DNA of 64,000 nucleotides from Streptomyces olivaceoviridis. GTDB taxonomy: Bacteria; Actinomycetota; Actinomycetes; Streptomycetales; Streptomycetaceae. Positions 43,084 through 50,787 of the stretch are shown here, piece by piece. Numbering within the stretch: position 1 is the stretch's first letter; every line of letters begins with the position of its first letter. Position numbers and translations under genes: made by a program. The DNA lies in NCBI RefSeq assembly GCF_014650115.1, contig NZ_BMUI01000001.1:496001-560000 (forward strand). Direction: 5' to 3'. The notes beneath the pieces were generated by a model. It searched no databases, had not been told where the DNA came from, and saw nothing but the letters and a program-made list of their open reading frames with translations.

Positions 43084-43587
43084 TCAGACGCGCAGGCTAC
43101 GGGCCGGCAGATAGGCGTGCGCGGCGGCGTTCGTCGTTTCCGGGGCTCCCGCGAACGCGGCCAGCTCCACGCCCTCGACCGGCCGGCGCGGGCCGGTCGT
43201 GGGGCAGACGCGCGTCGTGAACATGAAGTAGGTGTAACCGAGTTTCCCGACCGCCTTCAGCCACTCCGCCGGCGGGGTGACCTGAGTGGTGACGTGCGGC
43301 ATTTGCAGGACGATCTGGCCCGCGACGACCAGCATGCTGGCCTTCAGGCTCGGCCGGGTGGTGCCGTCGACCGGGTCGCCGCCCACGGGCAGGCCCATCT
43401 CGTCGAGGAGCCGCGCCACGGCGGCGGACGCGGCCTCCGGGCCGTCCGGGCCGTCGCCCAGCGAACAGGCGAGGAGACACGGCGTCCTGCCGTCGCCCTC
43501 CTCGTTCCTGGCCATCCAGGCGAGCAGGGCGAGCGTGCCGAGGTCGGCGGCGCGGAAGGGGCGGATTTCGCTGGATACTGAGGTCAC
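43084..43587 (-). CDS. DUF5949-type conserved protein
   Basis: 167 residues from GTG 43587. The sequence SSEIRPFRAADLGTLALLAW, the LLACSLGDGPDGPEAAS segment and the end (AYLPARSLRV) match a small Streptomyces family that I know as DUF5949. Soluble, function unknown. The frame extends to 43692 but the upstream part is not family-like. Confidence 0.8.
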   Translation of the reverse strand: MTSVSSEIRPFRAADLGTLALLAWMARNEEGDGRTPCLLACSLGDGPDGPEAASAAVARLLDEMGLPVGGDPVDGTTRPSLKASMLVVAGQIVLQMPHVTTQVTPPAEWLKAVGKLGYTYFMFTTRVCPTTGPRRPVEGVELAAFAGAPETTNAAAHAYLPARSLRV

Positions 43588-43744
43588 CGCGCGACCATAT
43601 CGACGGGCCGTGGCGTCACCCGGCGGCTTCTCACCCTTCCGGAGCAGCGCCCGGGGCCGCTCCACACGATCGGGGGACGGGGTCCACGGCACGCGTCAGG
43701 GCCGGCCCGCACGGGTGCGGTACCGGCCCTGGCGGGCGCGGGCG

Positions 43745-44032
43745 TCAGCGTTGCAGGGGCAGGCCGCCGAGCAGCCCCCGCTGGTTGAGGGTGGTGGTGG
43801 CGCCCTTCACGCTGCTGAGCACGGAGTCCTTGTTCTCCGTGTCCAGCGCGTCCGACTGGTGCTGCAACGGCATCAGATCCCGCACGGCGGGCGGCTTCTC
43901 GGCCAGCTCGGCGAGCGCGCCGTTGAGGCTCATCGGCGGCAGGTGCCGGGCGTCGTAGGCGAACGCGGGTGCGGCGACGCCGGCAAGGGCCACGGAACCG
44001 GCGACAACGACGGCGGCCTTCAGGGACTTCAT
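43745..44032 (-). CDS. Small secreted protein (95 aa)
   Basis: 95 residues from ATG 44032 with GAAAGGAA upstream. Signal peptide MKSLKAAVVVAGSVALAGVA cut near AFA/YDAR, then a short polar mature part without cysteines. Its size and signal peptide fit a secreted protein of the surface-development region. Unknown function. Confidence 0.75.
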   Translation of the reverse strand: MKSLKAAVVVAGSVALAGVAAPAFAYDARHLPPMSLNGALAELAEKPPAVRDLMPLQHQSDALDTENKDSVLSSVKGATTTLNQRGLLGGLPLQR

Positions 44033-44172
44033 CGTGTTCCTTTCTTCGGCAACTCACGTCACCCCGGGAATTCTGACGCCCTGCCTAACGATGTCCGGCC
44101 GGGGCGGAAACCCCGCACCCAGAAGACATATGAAATTGCCGTACGGTCCCACGGTCCAGGTAATTCCCCACG

Positions 44173-45405
44173 TCAGCTGGTCGTCGGCTGGCTCGACTCC
44201 GCGGGGAGGCTGGGCAGGGAGGGCAGGGATTCCACGCCGGGGGCGGGCGCGTCCTTGCCGAGGAGGGTCGTCCCCAGCAGGTCGACCAGGCCGGACACCA
44301 CGTCGGCGGCGGACGACAGGACCTGGTCGAGCTGCCCGGTGACCGCCTTCACCAGGTTGTCGATCGCGGTCTGGAGGGAGGAGAGAGCGTCACTGGTCAG
44401 GTCGCGGGACGAGGGCAGCTTGGCGATGCCGCCGTGCCGCGTGGCCGCCCGCGCGGCCAGGGCCACCGGCACGGCGGGGGCTGCGTGAGCGACCGGCGAG
44501 GCGGGCGTGGTGGGAGCGGTGGAGGCCGCGGGGGAGGTGGCTGCCGTGGGCTTCACCGATGACGTGGAGGAAGTCGCGGGTACGGTGGCTGCCGCGGGCT
44601 TGGCCGAGGTCGTCGGGGACGCGGACGCCGTGGGCTTCGCGGGGGCCGCGGACGTGGTGGCCGCTGCCGGCTTGGCGGGCGCCGAGGGAGCCGCGGGCTT
44701 CGCGGAACTCGCCGGAGACGCGGACGCCGTGGGCTTCGCGGAACTCGCCGGAGACGCGGACGCCGTGGGCGTAGCCGCCGCCGGCTTCGCCGGTGCCGTG
44801 GACGCCGCGGGAGCCGTAGGTGCCGCGGGCTTCCCGGCGTTCGTAGGCGTGGCCGCCGTAGGCTTCGCAGCCGTCGTAGGTGTAGCCGCCGTAGGCTTCG
44901 CCGCCACAGTAGGTGTAGCCGCCGTAGGCTTCCCAGCCGTCGTAGGCGTGGTCGTCGGTTCGGTGGCCGGCTTCGCCGCTGTCGTGGGCGTCGTCTGAGC
45001 CGCGGGCTTCGCAGGCGTCGTAGATGTCGCCGCCGTGGGCTGGACGGGTGCCGGGTGGACCGCCGCTGTCATCGGGGTGGCCGGCTTCGGGTCGGTGGCG
45101 GCCTTGGCGACGGCCGTCTTCGCCGCCTCGCCCAGTCGCCTGGCCTCGTCGGCGGGGAGCTTGCCCCGCTCCAGCGATCGGTTGAGCAGATCGACGACCG
45201 GACCGACTGCGGAGTCCGCGTTGCCCAGGGCTCTGACCTGGGCGAGCAGTTTGTCCTTCTCCGCTGCCGAGACGGGCGCCCGGGAGGCGGCACGGTCGTG
45301 CTCCCGGGCCGCGTCGGCGGCGACCGCGATCGGGCCGGTGATCCCGACCAGGACGGACGCGCAGAGGACGGTGGACGCGAGACGCCGGGCAGGCAGATCA
45401 CGCAT
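44173..45405 (-). CDS. Secreted Ala/Pro/Thr-rich repetitive protein
   Basis: 410 residues from ATG 45405 with GAAAGGAA upstream. The Sec signal (LASTVLCASVLVGITGPIAV) and a short helical part (EKDKLLAQVRALGNADSAVG) are followed by about 200 residues of short repeats based on KPTAATPTTA and SASPASSAKP (about 105-300). The C-terminal 100 residues are helical and hydrophobic (AVTGQLDQVLSSAADVVSGL). The repeat zone is likely extended and surface-exposed. Unknown function; repeat copy number probably varies between strains. Confidence 0.85.
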   Translation of the reverse strand: MRDLPARRLASTVLCASVLVGITGPIAVAADAAREHDRAASRAPVSAAEKDKLLAQVRALGNADSAVGPVVDLLNRSLERGKLPADEARRLGEAAKTAVAKAATDPKPATPMTAAVHPAPVQPTAATSTTPAKPAAQTTPTTAAKPATEPTTTPTTAGKPTAATPTVAAKPTAATPTTAAKPTAATPTNAGKPAAPTAPAASTAPAKPAAATPTASASPASSAKPTASASPASSAKPAAPSAPAKPAAATTSAAPAKPTASASPTTSAKPAAATVPATSSTSSVKPTAATSPAASTAPTTPASPVAHAAPAVPVALAARAATRHGGIAKLPSSRDLTSDALSSLQTAIDNLVKAVTGQLDQVLSSAADVVSGLVDLLGTTLLGKDAPAPGVESLPSLPSLPAESSQPTTS

Positions 45406-45512
45406 GGGCGTTCCTTTCGGTGAACAGTGAGACCTGACCCCACCGTCGATTCACCGATCGCTCACCGCAACCGCTCACCTACGTGCGGTGACCCTTCTGA
45501 GGGAGCACAAAA

Positions 45513-45555
45513 CCGGCCGTCCACCCCGCGACGGACGAGCGGGACGGGCGGCCGG
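45513..45555 (-). terminator. Hairpin terminator after the chpF-like gene
   Basis: CCGGCCGTCCACCCCGC (45513-45529) pairs with GCGGGACGGGCGGCCGG (45539-45555) apart from two mispairs, just beyond the chaplin stop on the minus strand. Confidence 0.8.
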
Positions 45556-45576
45556 CCGAAGGGTTGCGCCCCGACG

Positions 45577-45816
45577 TCAGTCGCTGACGCAGGTGTTGCC
45601 GAACGCCGGGTTCAGCAGCGCGATGACGTCCACCGTGTTACCGCACACGTTGACCGGCACGTGGATCGGGACCTGAACGGCGTTGCCCGACAGCACACCG
45701 GGCGAGCCGGCGGCGAGTGCGCCCGCACCGGCGTCGGCGGAGGCCACGCCGGCACCGCCGGCGACGGCCGCGACGGCGGCGGAGGTCAGGACCAGGCCCT
45801 TCGCGATACGCGACAT
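45577..45816 (-). CDS. chpF: Short chaplin (ChpF-like)
   Basis: 79 residues from ATG 45816 with AAGGAG upstream. One chaplin domain (SPGVLSGNAVQVPIHVPVNV, CGNTVDVIALLNPAFGNTCV) with both cysteines, after a signal peptide. The chaplin order and position between melC1 and the polysaccharide genes match chpF of S. coelicolor by memory. Confidence 0.9.
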   Translation of the reverse strand: MSRIAKGLVLTSAAVAAVAGGAGVASADAGAGALAAGSPGVLSGNAVQVPIHVPVNVCGNTVDVIALLNPAFGNTCVSD

Positions 45817-46435
45817 GGAGAGGTGCTCCTTGGGATCGACACAAACATCCGGGCGGGATGCCCGGCGTTGTGTCAACGCGTGGCGCTCCCCGGGGTTGTG
45901 CCGCCAATGGAGTGACGTGCGAACGACACGCCTTCACAACTCCGACACACTTGAGCGGTTTCTGATGATTAGTCCGGTTAGCCGCTAGAGTTGCGGACCT
46001 CTCCAGCACGTGTGAAAGGGCTCCGCCGTCATGCGCAAGTTCCCGGGTCCGCCGCTGCGTACGACGGCGGACGCCTCCGCCGCCCTCCCCTGCCGCGGGA
46101 CGCTCACGCTCTCCCCCGGCCTCCGGCGTACGCCCGTCGCACGGCACGACCCCGCCGCTCCTGCGGACGACGTACCCGACTCCACGATCATCGCACCGGG
46201 TGACGTACCCGCCCGGCGGGTTCCGGCCTACGCCGACACGCTCGGCCACGACGGCGACGTGTGCGATCCGGGCCGGGCTCCGCGACGGGACGGTGACCAG
46301 CCGGGCTTCCGACTCGTTTCCCACGCGGACGCGGCACGGGCCGGCGTGCTCTTCGCCGCTGCGAACGCCCGGAGGTAACAGGCGCGTTCACGACCGCAGT
46401 CCCCAGAGCGCCCCCGTGAGCGAGGTAACCCGCGA
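45817..46435. other. Intergenic region upstream of the polysaccharide operon
   Basis: About 620 bases carrying the chpF promoter (minus) and probably the polysaccharide operon promoter (plus). CCGGTTAGCCG occurs at 45974-45984. One open frame (46031-46378) is listed separately with low confidence. Confidence 0.5.
46031..46378 (+). CDS. Doubtful ORF (115 aa)
   Basis: Open frame MRKFPGPPLRTTADASAALP with AAAGGG about eleven bases upstream. Composition is Arg/Pro/Ala-rich like random GC-rich frames, and no domain is visible. It may be non-coding leader sequence. Confidence 0.3.
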   Translation: MRKFPGPPLRTTADASAALPCRGTLTLSPGLRRTPVARHDPAAPADDVPDSTIIAPGDVPARRVPAYADTLGHDGDVCDPGRAPRRDGDQPGFRLVSHADAARAGVLFAAANARR

Positions 46436-47977
46436 ATGCACCATCCAGCACCCGGCCTTCGACCCCGGGTCCTGCACCTCACGCAACCCGTCGACGGCGG
46501 TGTCGCCCGGGTCGTGCTCGACCTGGCCCGCGCCCAGCTCGCGGCGGGCCTGCGGGTCACGGTGGCCTGCCCGGGCGGCGCACTCGCCGCCGGCCTGCGG
46601 GAACTGGGCGCCGACGTCCGGGACTGGCGGGCGAGCCGGTCCCCGGGTCCCGCTCTGCGGGGCGAGGTACGGCGACTCGTACACCTGATCGACGAGGTAC
46701 GGCCCGAACTGGTGCACGCGCACAGTGCGAAGGCCGGCCTGGCCGCGCGGCTCGCCGTCCGCGGGCGTGTCCCGACCGTGTTCCAGCCGCACGCCTGGTC
46801 CTTCGAGGCGGTCGGCGGCCTCACCGCGGGACTCGCCCTGCGCTGGGAGCGGTGGGGGGCGCGCTGGGCGGACCGGGTGGTGTGCGTCAGCGAGGCGGAG
46901 CGTGCGACAGGTCTGCGCGCCGGGGTACGCGCGGCGTACGTGGTCATCCCGAACGGCATCGACACGACCCGTTTCGCACCGGCTCCGGCCGGCGGCACTC
47001 CCTCGACTTCCGTGGTGGACGGCCAAGGTCGCCCCGTCGACGCCGAAGACCGCCCCCTCGTCGTCTGTGTGGGCCGCCTCTGCCGGCAGAAGGGCCAGGA
47101 CGTCCTGCTGCGCGCCTGGCAGGACGTCCTCGGTGTGCTGCCCCGGGCGAGACTGGTGCTGGTCGGCGACGGCCCGGACCGGGAGGGCTTACGCCAACAG
47201 GCGCCCCCTTCGGTGCAGTTCACCGGTGCCGTGGCCGACCCCGTGCCCTGGTACCGGGCCGCCGACCTGGTGGTGCTCCCCTCGCGCTGGGAAGGCATGG
47301 CGCTCGCCCCGCTGGAGGCGCTGGGCTGCGGCACCCCCGTCGTCGTCACCGACGTCGACGGCGCCCGCGAGAGCCTGCCGCCGGCACTCGCCGCGCACTG
47401 CCTGGCACCGCCGGAGGACCCCGCGGCGCTGGCCGGCGCGATCACCGCGCTGCTGTCCGACCCACCGCTGCGCGCGGGGCTCGGCGACCAGGGCCGCCGG
47501 CACATCCTCTCCGCGCACGACGTACGGCACACCGCCGAACGGATCGCGTCCCTCTACGACGAACTCCTCGGCACCACCGACACGGACTCCGAAACCGCCG
47601 ACACGGACCCCGGCACCACCGACACCGGCTCCGACACCGCCGACGCAGGCCGCGCCCCCGCCGCCCCAGCCCCCGGCACCAACGTCACCCCCGGCAGCGG
47701 CCTCGGCAGCGCCGATGCAGGCTCCGACACAGCGGCCCCGAGCCCCGGCACCACCAACACCGGCTCCGACACCGCCGACGCAGGCCGCGACCCCGCCGCC
47801 CCACCTCCCGGCACCGCCGACACAGCCTCCGCCACAGCCCCCGGCACCGTCACCCCAGCCCCCGGCACCGCCGACACCGGCCCCGGCCCCACCGCCCCCG
47901 GCCCCACCGGCCCGTCCGGGGCCGGTGAAGCAGCCCGGCCCGTGTCCTCCGAGTGCAGGGAGTCCATCCACTCGTGA
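46436..47977 (+). CDS. GT4 glycosyltransferase with long low-complexity tail
   Basis: 513 residues. The first 375 are a GT-B family 4 enzyme (VLHLTQPVDGGVARVVLDLA, HAHSAKAGLAARL, VVIPNGIDTTRFAP, VLLRAWQDVLGVLPRARLVL, then LPSRWEGMALAPLEALGCGT). The last ~135 residues are Thr/Asp/Pro/Ala repeats (DTADAGRDPAAPPPGT and similar) with no known fold. It starts the polysaccharide operon. Its stop overlaps the next start (GTGA). It should transfer a sugar to a lipid-linked intermediate. Confidence 0.88.
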   Translation: MHHPAPGLRPRVLHLTQPVDGGVARVVLDLARAQLAAGLRVTVACPGGALAAGLRELGADVRDWRASRSPGPALRGEVRRLVHLIDEVRPELVHAHSAKAGLAARLAVRGRVPTVFQPHAWSFEAVGGLTAGLALRWERWGARWADRVVCVSEAERATGLRAGVRAAYVVIPNGIDTTRFAPAPAGGTPSTSVVDGQGRPVDAEDRPLVVCVGRLCRQKGQDVLLRAWQDVLGVLPRARLVLVGDGPDREGLRQQAPPSVQFTGAVADPVPWYRAADLVVLPSRWEGMALAPLEALGCGTPVVVTDVDGARESLPPALAAHCLAPPEDPAALAGAITALLSDPPLRAGLGDQGRRHILSAHDVRHTAERIASLYDELLGTTDTDSETADTDPGTTDTGSDTADAGRAPAAPAPGTNVTPGSGLGSADAGSDTAAPSPGTTNTGSDTADAGRDPAAPPPGTADTASATAPGTVTPAPGTADTGPGPTAPGPTGPSGAGEAARPVSSECRESIHS

Positions 47978-49395
47978 CTGCGGAAAGCACCGTTCCCTCC
48001 CCCGGCTCGCAGCCATGGGACCACGGATTCTCGCCCGTCTCGGTGTTGCCGGCCCGCACCGCCGACGGCTTCCGGTTCCCGGTGCGGCGCCCACCCGTGC
48101 GGCCCGCCTCCTCGCTGCCGCTGCTCGCCACCGACCTGTTCGCCGCGCTGGTGGGCGCGGTCGCGCTGGACGAGGCCGCCCGCCGGCCGGTGCTCGTCGC
48201 CGCGCTGGTGTCCGGCGCGCTGCTGCTGCGTCCGCACTCCGCGCGACCGGTGCCCGGTGTGCTCGACGAACTCCCCGTGGTGTGCGGGCGGATCGCGGTG
48301 GCCTGGCTGGGCCTCGCCGCGCTGCTCGCCGCGTACGACCCCGAGCGCGCCCTCACCGTCCGGACCCTGCTGCTGGGCTGCGCGCTGCACACGGCGGCGG
48401 CCGGTGCGGGCCGGGGCGCGGTGTACTGGCGGCGCCGGGTCGGACTGCGCCGCCACCCGCGTCCCGCCCTGGTGATCGGGCCCGCGACGACCGCGCAGCG
48501 GGTGGCCGCCGCTCTGCTCCGCCGGCCGGGCTGCGGGGTGCGGCCGGTGGGCGTGGTCGCGGAACACCCGGACGGCACCGGCGGGCTGCCGGTGCTCACC
48601 ACCGGTGAGGAGGTGGAGCGGGCGCTCATCCAGAACGGGGTCCGGGTCGTCCTCACCGTCCACCCGGCCGTGCGCACGGAGAAGGGGCCGCTGCTGCGGG
48701 CGCTCACCGAGTCCGGCTGCACGCTGTGGGAGGTGGACGCGGACAGTCCGGCGTACGAGATGCGCGACCAGCTCGCCGGGTTCGCCGTGCGCCGCCTGGA
48801 CCTGGGCGCGCGGCGGCGGACGAGCGTGGCCAAGCGGCTGCTGGACATCGCGGTGTCCGGGGCGCTGCTGGTGCTGGTCAGCCCGCTGCTGCTGGTGTGC
48901 GCGGTGGTGCTGCGGCTCACCGACGGACCCGGGGTGGTGTTCCGGCAGGAGCGCATCGGCGAGAACGGCCGTCCCTTCACGCTGCTGAAGTTCCGCACCC
49001 ACCGCCCGGTCGACGAGCACGAGGCGGCCACCCGGTGGAGCGTGGCCGGCGAGCGGAGGATGAACCCGTTCTGCCGGTTCCTGCGGCAGGCGTCGCTGGA
49101 CGAGCTGCTCCAGCTGTGGAACGTCTTCCTCGGCGACATGAGCCTGGTCGGCCCGCGCCCCGAACGGCCGTACTTCGTCGCCCGGTTCAGCCAGACCTAC
49201 CCGGGGTACGCGGCCCGCCACCGCATGCGGACCGGCATCACCGGGCTCGCCCAGATCAACGGATTGCGCGGTGACACCTCGATCGAGGACCGGGCCCGTT
49301 TCGACAACGCCTACATCGACAACTGGTCGCTGTGGCAGGACGTCTGCATCCTGCTGCGCACCGCCGCCGCGCTGGTGCGGTCCACGGGGAGCTGA
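47974..49395 (+). CDS. Initiating sugar-phosphate transferase (CpsE/WbaP-like)
   Basis: 473 residues from GTG 47974, overlapping the previous stop. Several N-terminal hydrophobic segments, a CoA-binding-like region (RPALVIGPATTAQRVAAALL), then the C-terminal bacterial sugar transferase domain (KRLLDIAVSGALLVLVSPLL, FRQERIGENGRPFTLLKFRT, LRQASLDELLQLWNVFLGDM, SLVGPRPERPYFV). Such enzymes add the first sugar phosphate to undecaprenyl phosphate on the membrane. The downstream ligase and flippase genes fit a Wzy-dependent pathway. Confidence 0.92.
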   Translation: MTAESTVPSPGSQPWDHGFSPVSVLPARTADGFRFPVRRPPVRPASSLPLLATDLFAALVGAVALDEAARRPVLVAALVSGALLLRPHSARPVPGVLDELPVVCGRIAVAWLGLAALLAAYDPERALTVRTLLLGCALHTAAAGAGRGAVYWRRRVGLRRHPRPALVIGPATTAQRVAAALLRRPGCGVRPVGVVAEHPDGTGGLPVLTTGEEVERALIQNGVRVVLTVHPAVRTEKGPLLRALTESGCTLWEVDADSPAYEMRDQLAGFAVRRLDLGARRRTSVAKRLLDIAVSGALLVLVSPLLLVCAVVLRLTDGPGVVFRQERIGENGRPFTLLKFRTHRPVDEHEAATRWSVAGERRMNPFCRFLRQASLDELLQLWNVFLGDMSLVGPRPERPYFVARFSQTYPGYAARHRMRTGITGLAQINGLRGDTSIEDRARFDNAYIDNWSLWQDVCILLRTAAALVRSTGS

Positions 49396-49398
49396 CCG

Positions 49399-50787
49399 AT
49401 GGCGCTCCCCCTGCCGCTCCGGCACCCCGCTCGGCTGTCCCCGCTGCTGCCGGTGCTGCCGGTGCTGCCGGTGCTGCCGGTGGTGGCCGTCGTCGCGCTG
49501 CTCGCACTGCCCGTCGCCCCCGGTGAGGAGGGCGGCGCGGGTCCCGCCGACGCGGTGTCCGCGCTGGCCGTCGTCTTCTGCGGGGTACGGCTGCTGCGCG
49601 CGCGCCGCCGCCCGCTCACCCGGACCGCGGCGGTCCTCCTCGGTCTGCCGGTGCCCGGTCTGGCGCTGGCCGCGCTGCACGCGGTCTCGCCGGGCGCCGG
49701 GCTCACCGGCCTCGGCCGTTACCTCCAGGTCTTCGTCCTGGTCCCGGCCGCCGTCGTGCTCCTCGTCCGTGACCGGGCCGACCTCCGGCTGCTGGCCTGG
49801 TCGTTCGTGGCGCTCGGAGGCTGGCAGGGGGCGGTCGGCACGCACCAGTACGTCACCGGCACCGGCGCCTCCTACCAGGGCCAGGACATCCGCGCGGTCG
49901 GCACCTTCGGGGTGTCGGACGTGATGGGCATGGCCACGGTGGTGTCGTTCGGGCTGGTGTGCGCGGTGGGTCTGGCGCTCGGCCGGACCTCGGCGCGGGA
50001 GCGGACGCTCGCCGTGTGCTGCGCGCTGGCCCTGTCGGTGCCGCTCGCCCTGTCCTTCAGCCGGGGCGCCTGGATCGCGACCGTGGTCACGCTCACCGTG
50101 CAACTGGTGCTGTCCGGGCCGCGCCGGGCGCTGAAGGTGGGCGCGGCGGCGGTGGCCGCGTGCGTGGTGCTGGTGGGCGGGCCGGGGGTGGGTACGGCGA
50201 TGCTCCAGGAGCGGATCGACAGCATCACGCGGGTCGCCGACGCGCCCGACCAGTCGGTCACCGACCGGTACACGATGTGGGCCGCTGCCACCGACATGTG
50301 GCGCGACCGCCCGCTGACCGGCGTCGGCCTGAAGGGCTTCCCCGAGTACCGCGACGGGCACGCCTCGCTCGCGCTGTCCTCGGGCAGCGACACCGAGGGC
50401 GCGGGAGCCGCGTTCCGCCGGCAGCCGCTGCTGTCGCCGCACAACATGTACCTGCTGGTCCTCAGTGAACAGGGCCTGATCGGTCTGCTGTGCCTCGCGG
50501 GCGGCTGGCTCGCGCTGCTGGTGTGCGCGCTGCGCGGCCTGTGGCGGACCCGCGCGGCCGGCGGCCGGGGCCTGGACTGCGCGCTGGTCGCCTGCGGGCT
50601 GCTGGTGTGGCAGCTCGTGGACTTCGCGTACGCCGACATCGGCGGCCCGTCGACCGTGCTGACGGCGGTGTGCTTCGGCCTGATCGCCTGGTGGGCGCTG
50701 ATCGGCGGTGACCAGGTGGACTCCGCGGAGTGCACCGCCGTACCGGCCGGACGGGGCAGCCGGCCCGGGGAGGCGGTACTGCGATGA
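49399..50787 (+). CDS. O-antigen ligase/polymerase-like membrane protein
   Basis: 462 residues with about 10-12 membrane helices and a large loop near 285-340 (TDRYTMWAAATDMWRDRPLT, then LSPHNMYLLVLSEQGLIGLL), the Wzy_C/O-antigen ligase signature region. It likely polymerises or ligates repeat units outside the membrane. An in-frame 9-bp repeat CTGCCGGTG (about 49447-49480) encodes the Leu-Pro-Val stretch. It starts three bases after the previous stop. Confidence 0.85.
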   Translation: MALPLPLRHPARLSPLLPVLPVLPVLPVVAVVALLALPVAPGEEGGAGPADAVSALAVVFCGVRLLRARRRPLTRTAAVLLGLPVPGLALAALHAVSPGAGLTGLGRYLQVFVLVPAAVVLLVRDRADLRLLAWSFVALGGWQGAVGTHQYVTGTGASYQGQDIRAVGTFGVSDVMGMATVVSFGLVCAVGLALGRTSARERTLAVCCALALSVPLALSFSRGAWIATVVTLTVQLVLSGPRRALKVGAAAVAACVVLVGGPGVGTAMLQERIDSITRVADAPDQSVTDRYTMWAAATDMWRDRPLTGVGLKGFPEYRDGHASLALSSGSDTEGAGAAFRRQPLLSPHNMYLLVLSEQGLIGLLCLAGGWLALLVCALRGLWRTRAAGGRGLDCALVACGLLVWQLVDFAYADIGGPSTVLTAVCFGLIAWWALIGGDQVDSAECTAVPAGRGSRPGEAVLR

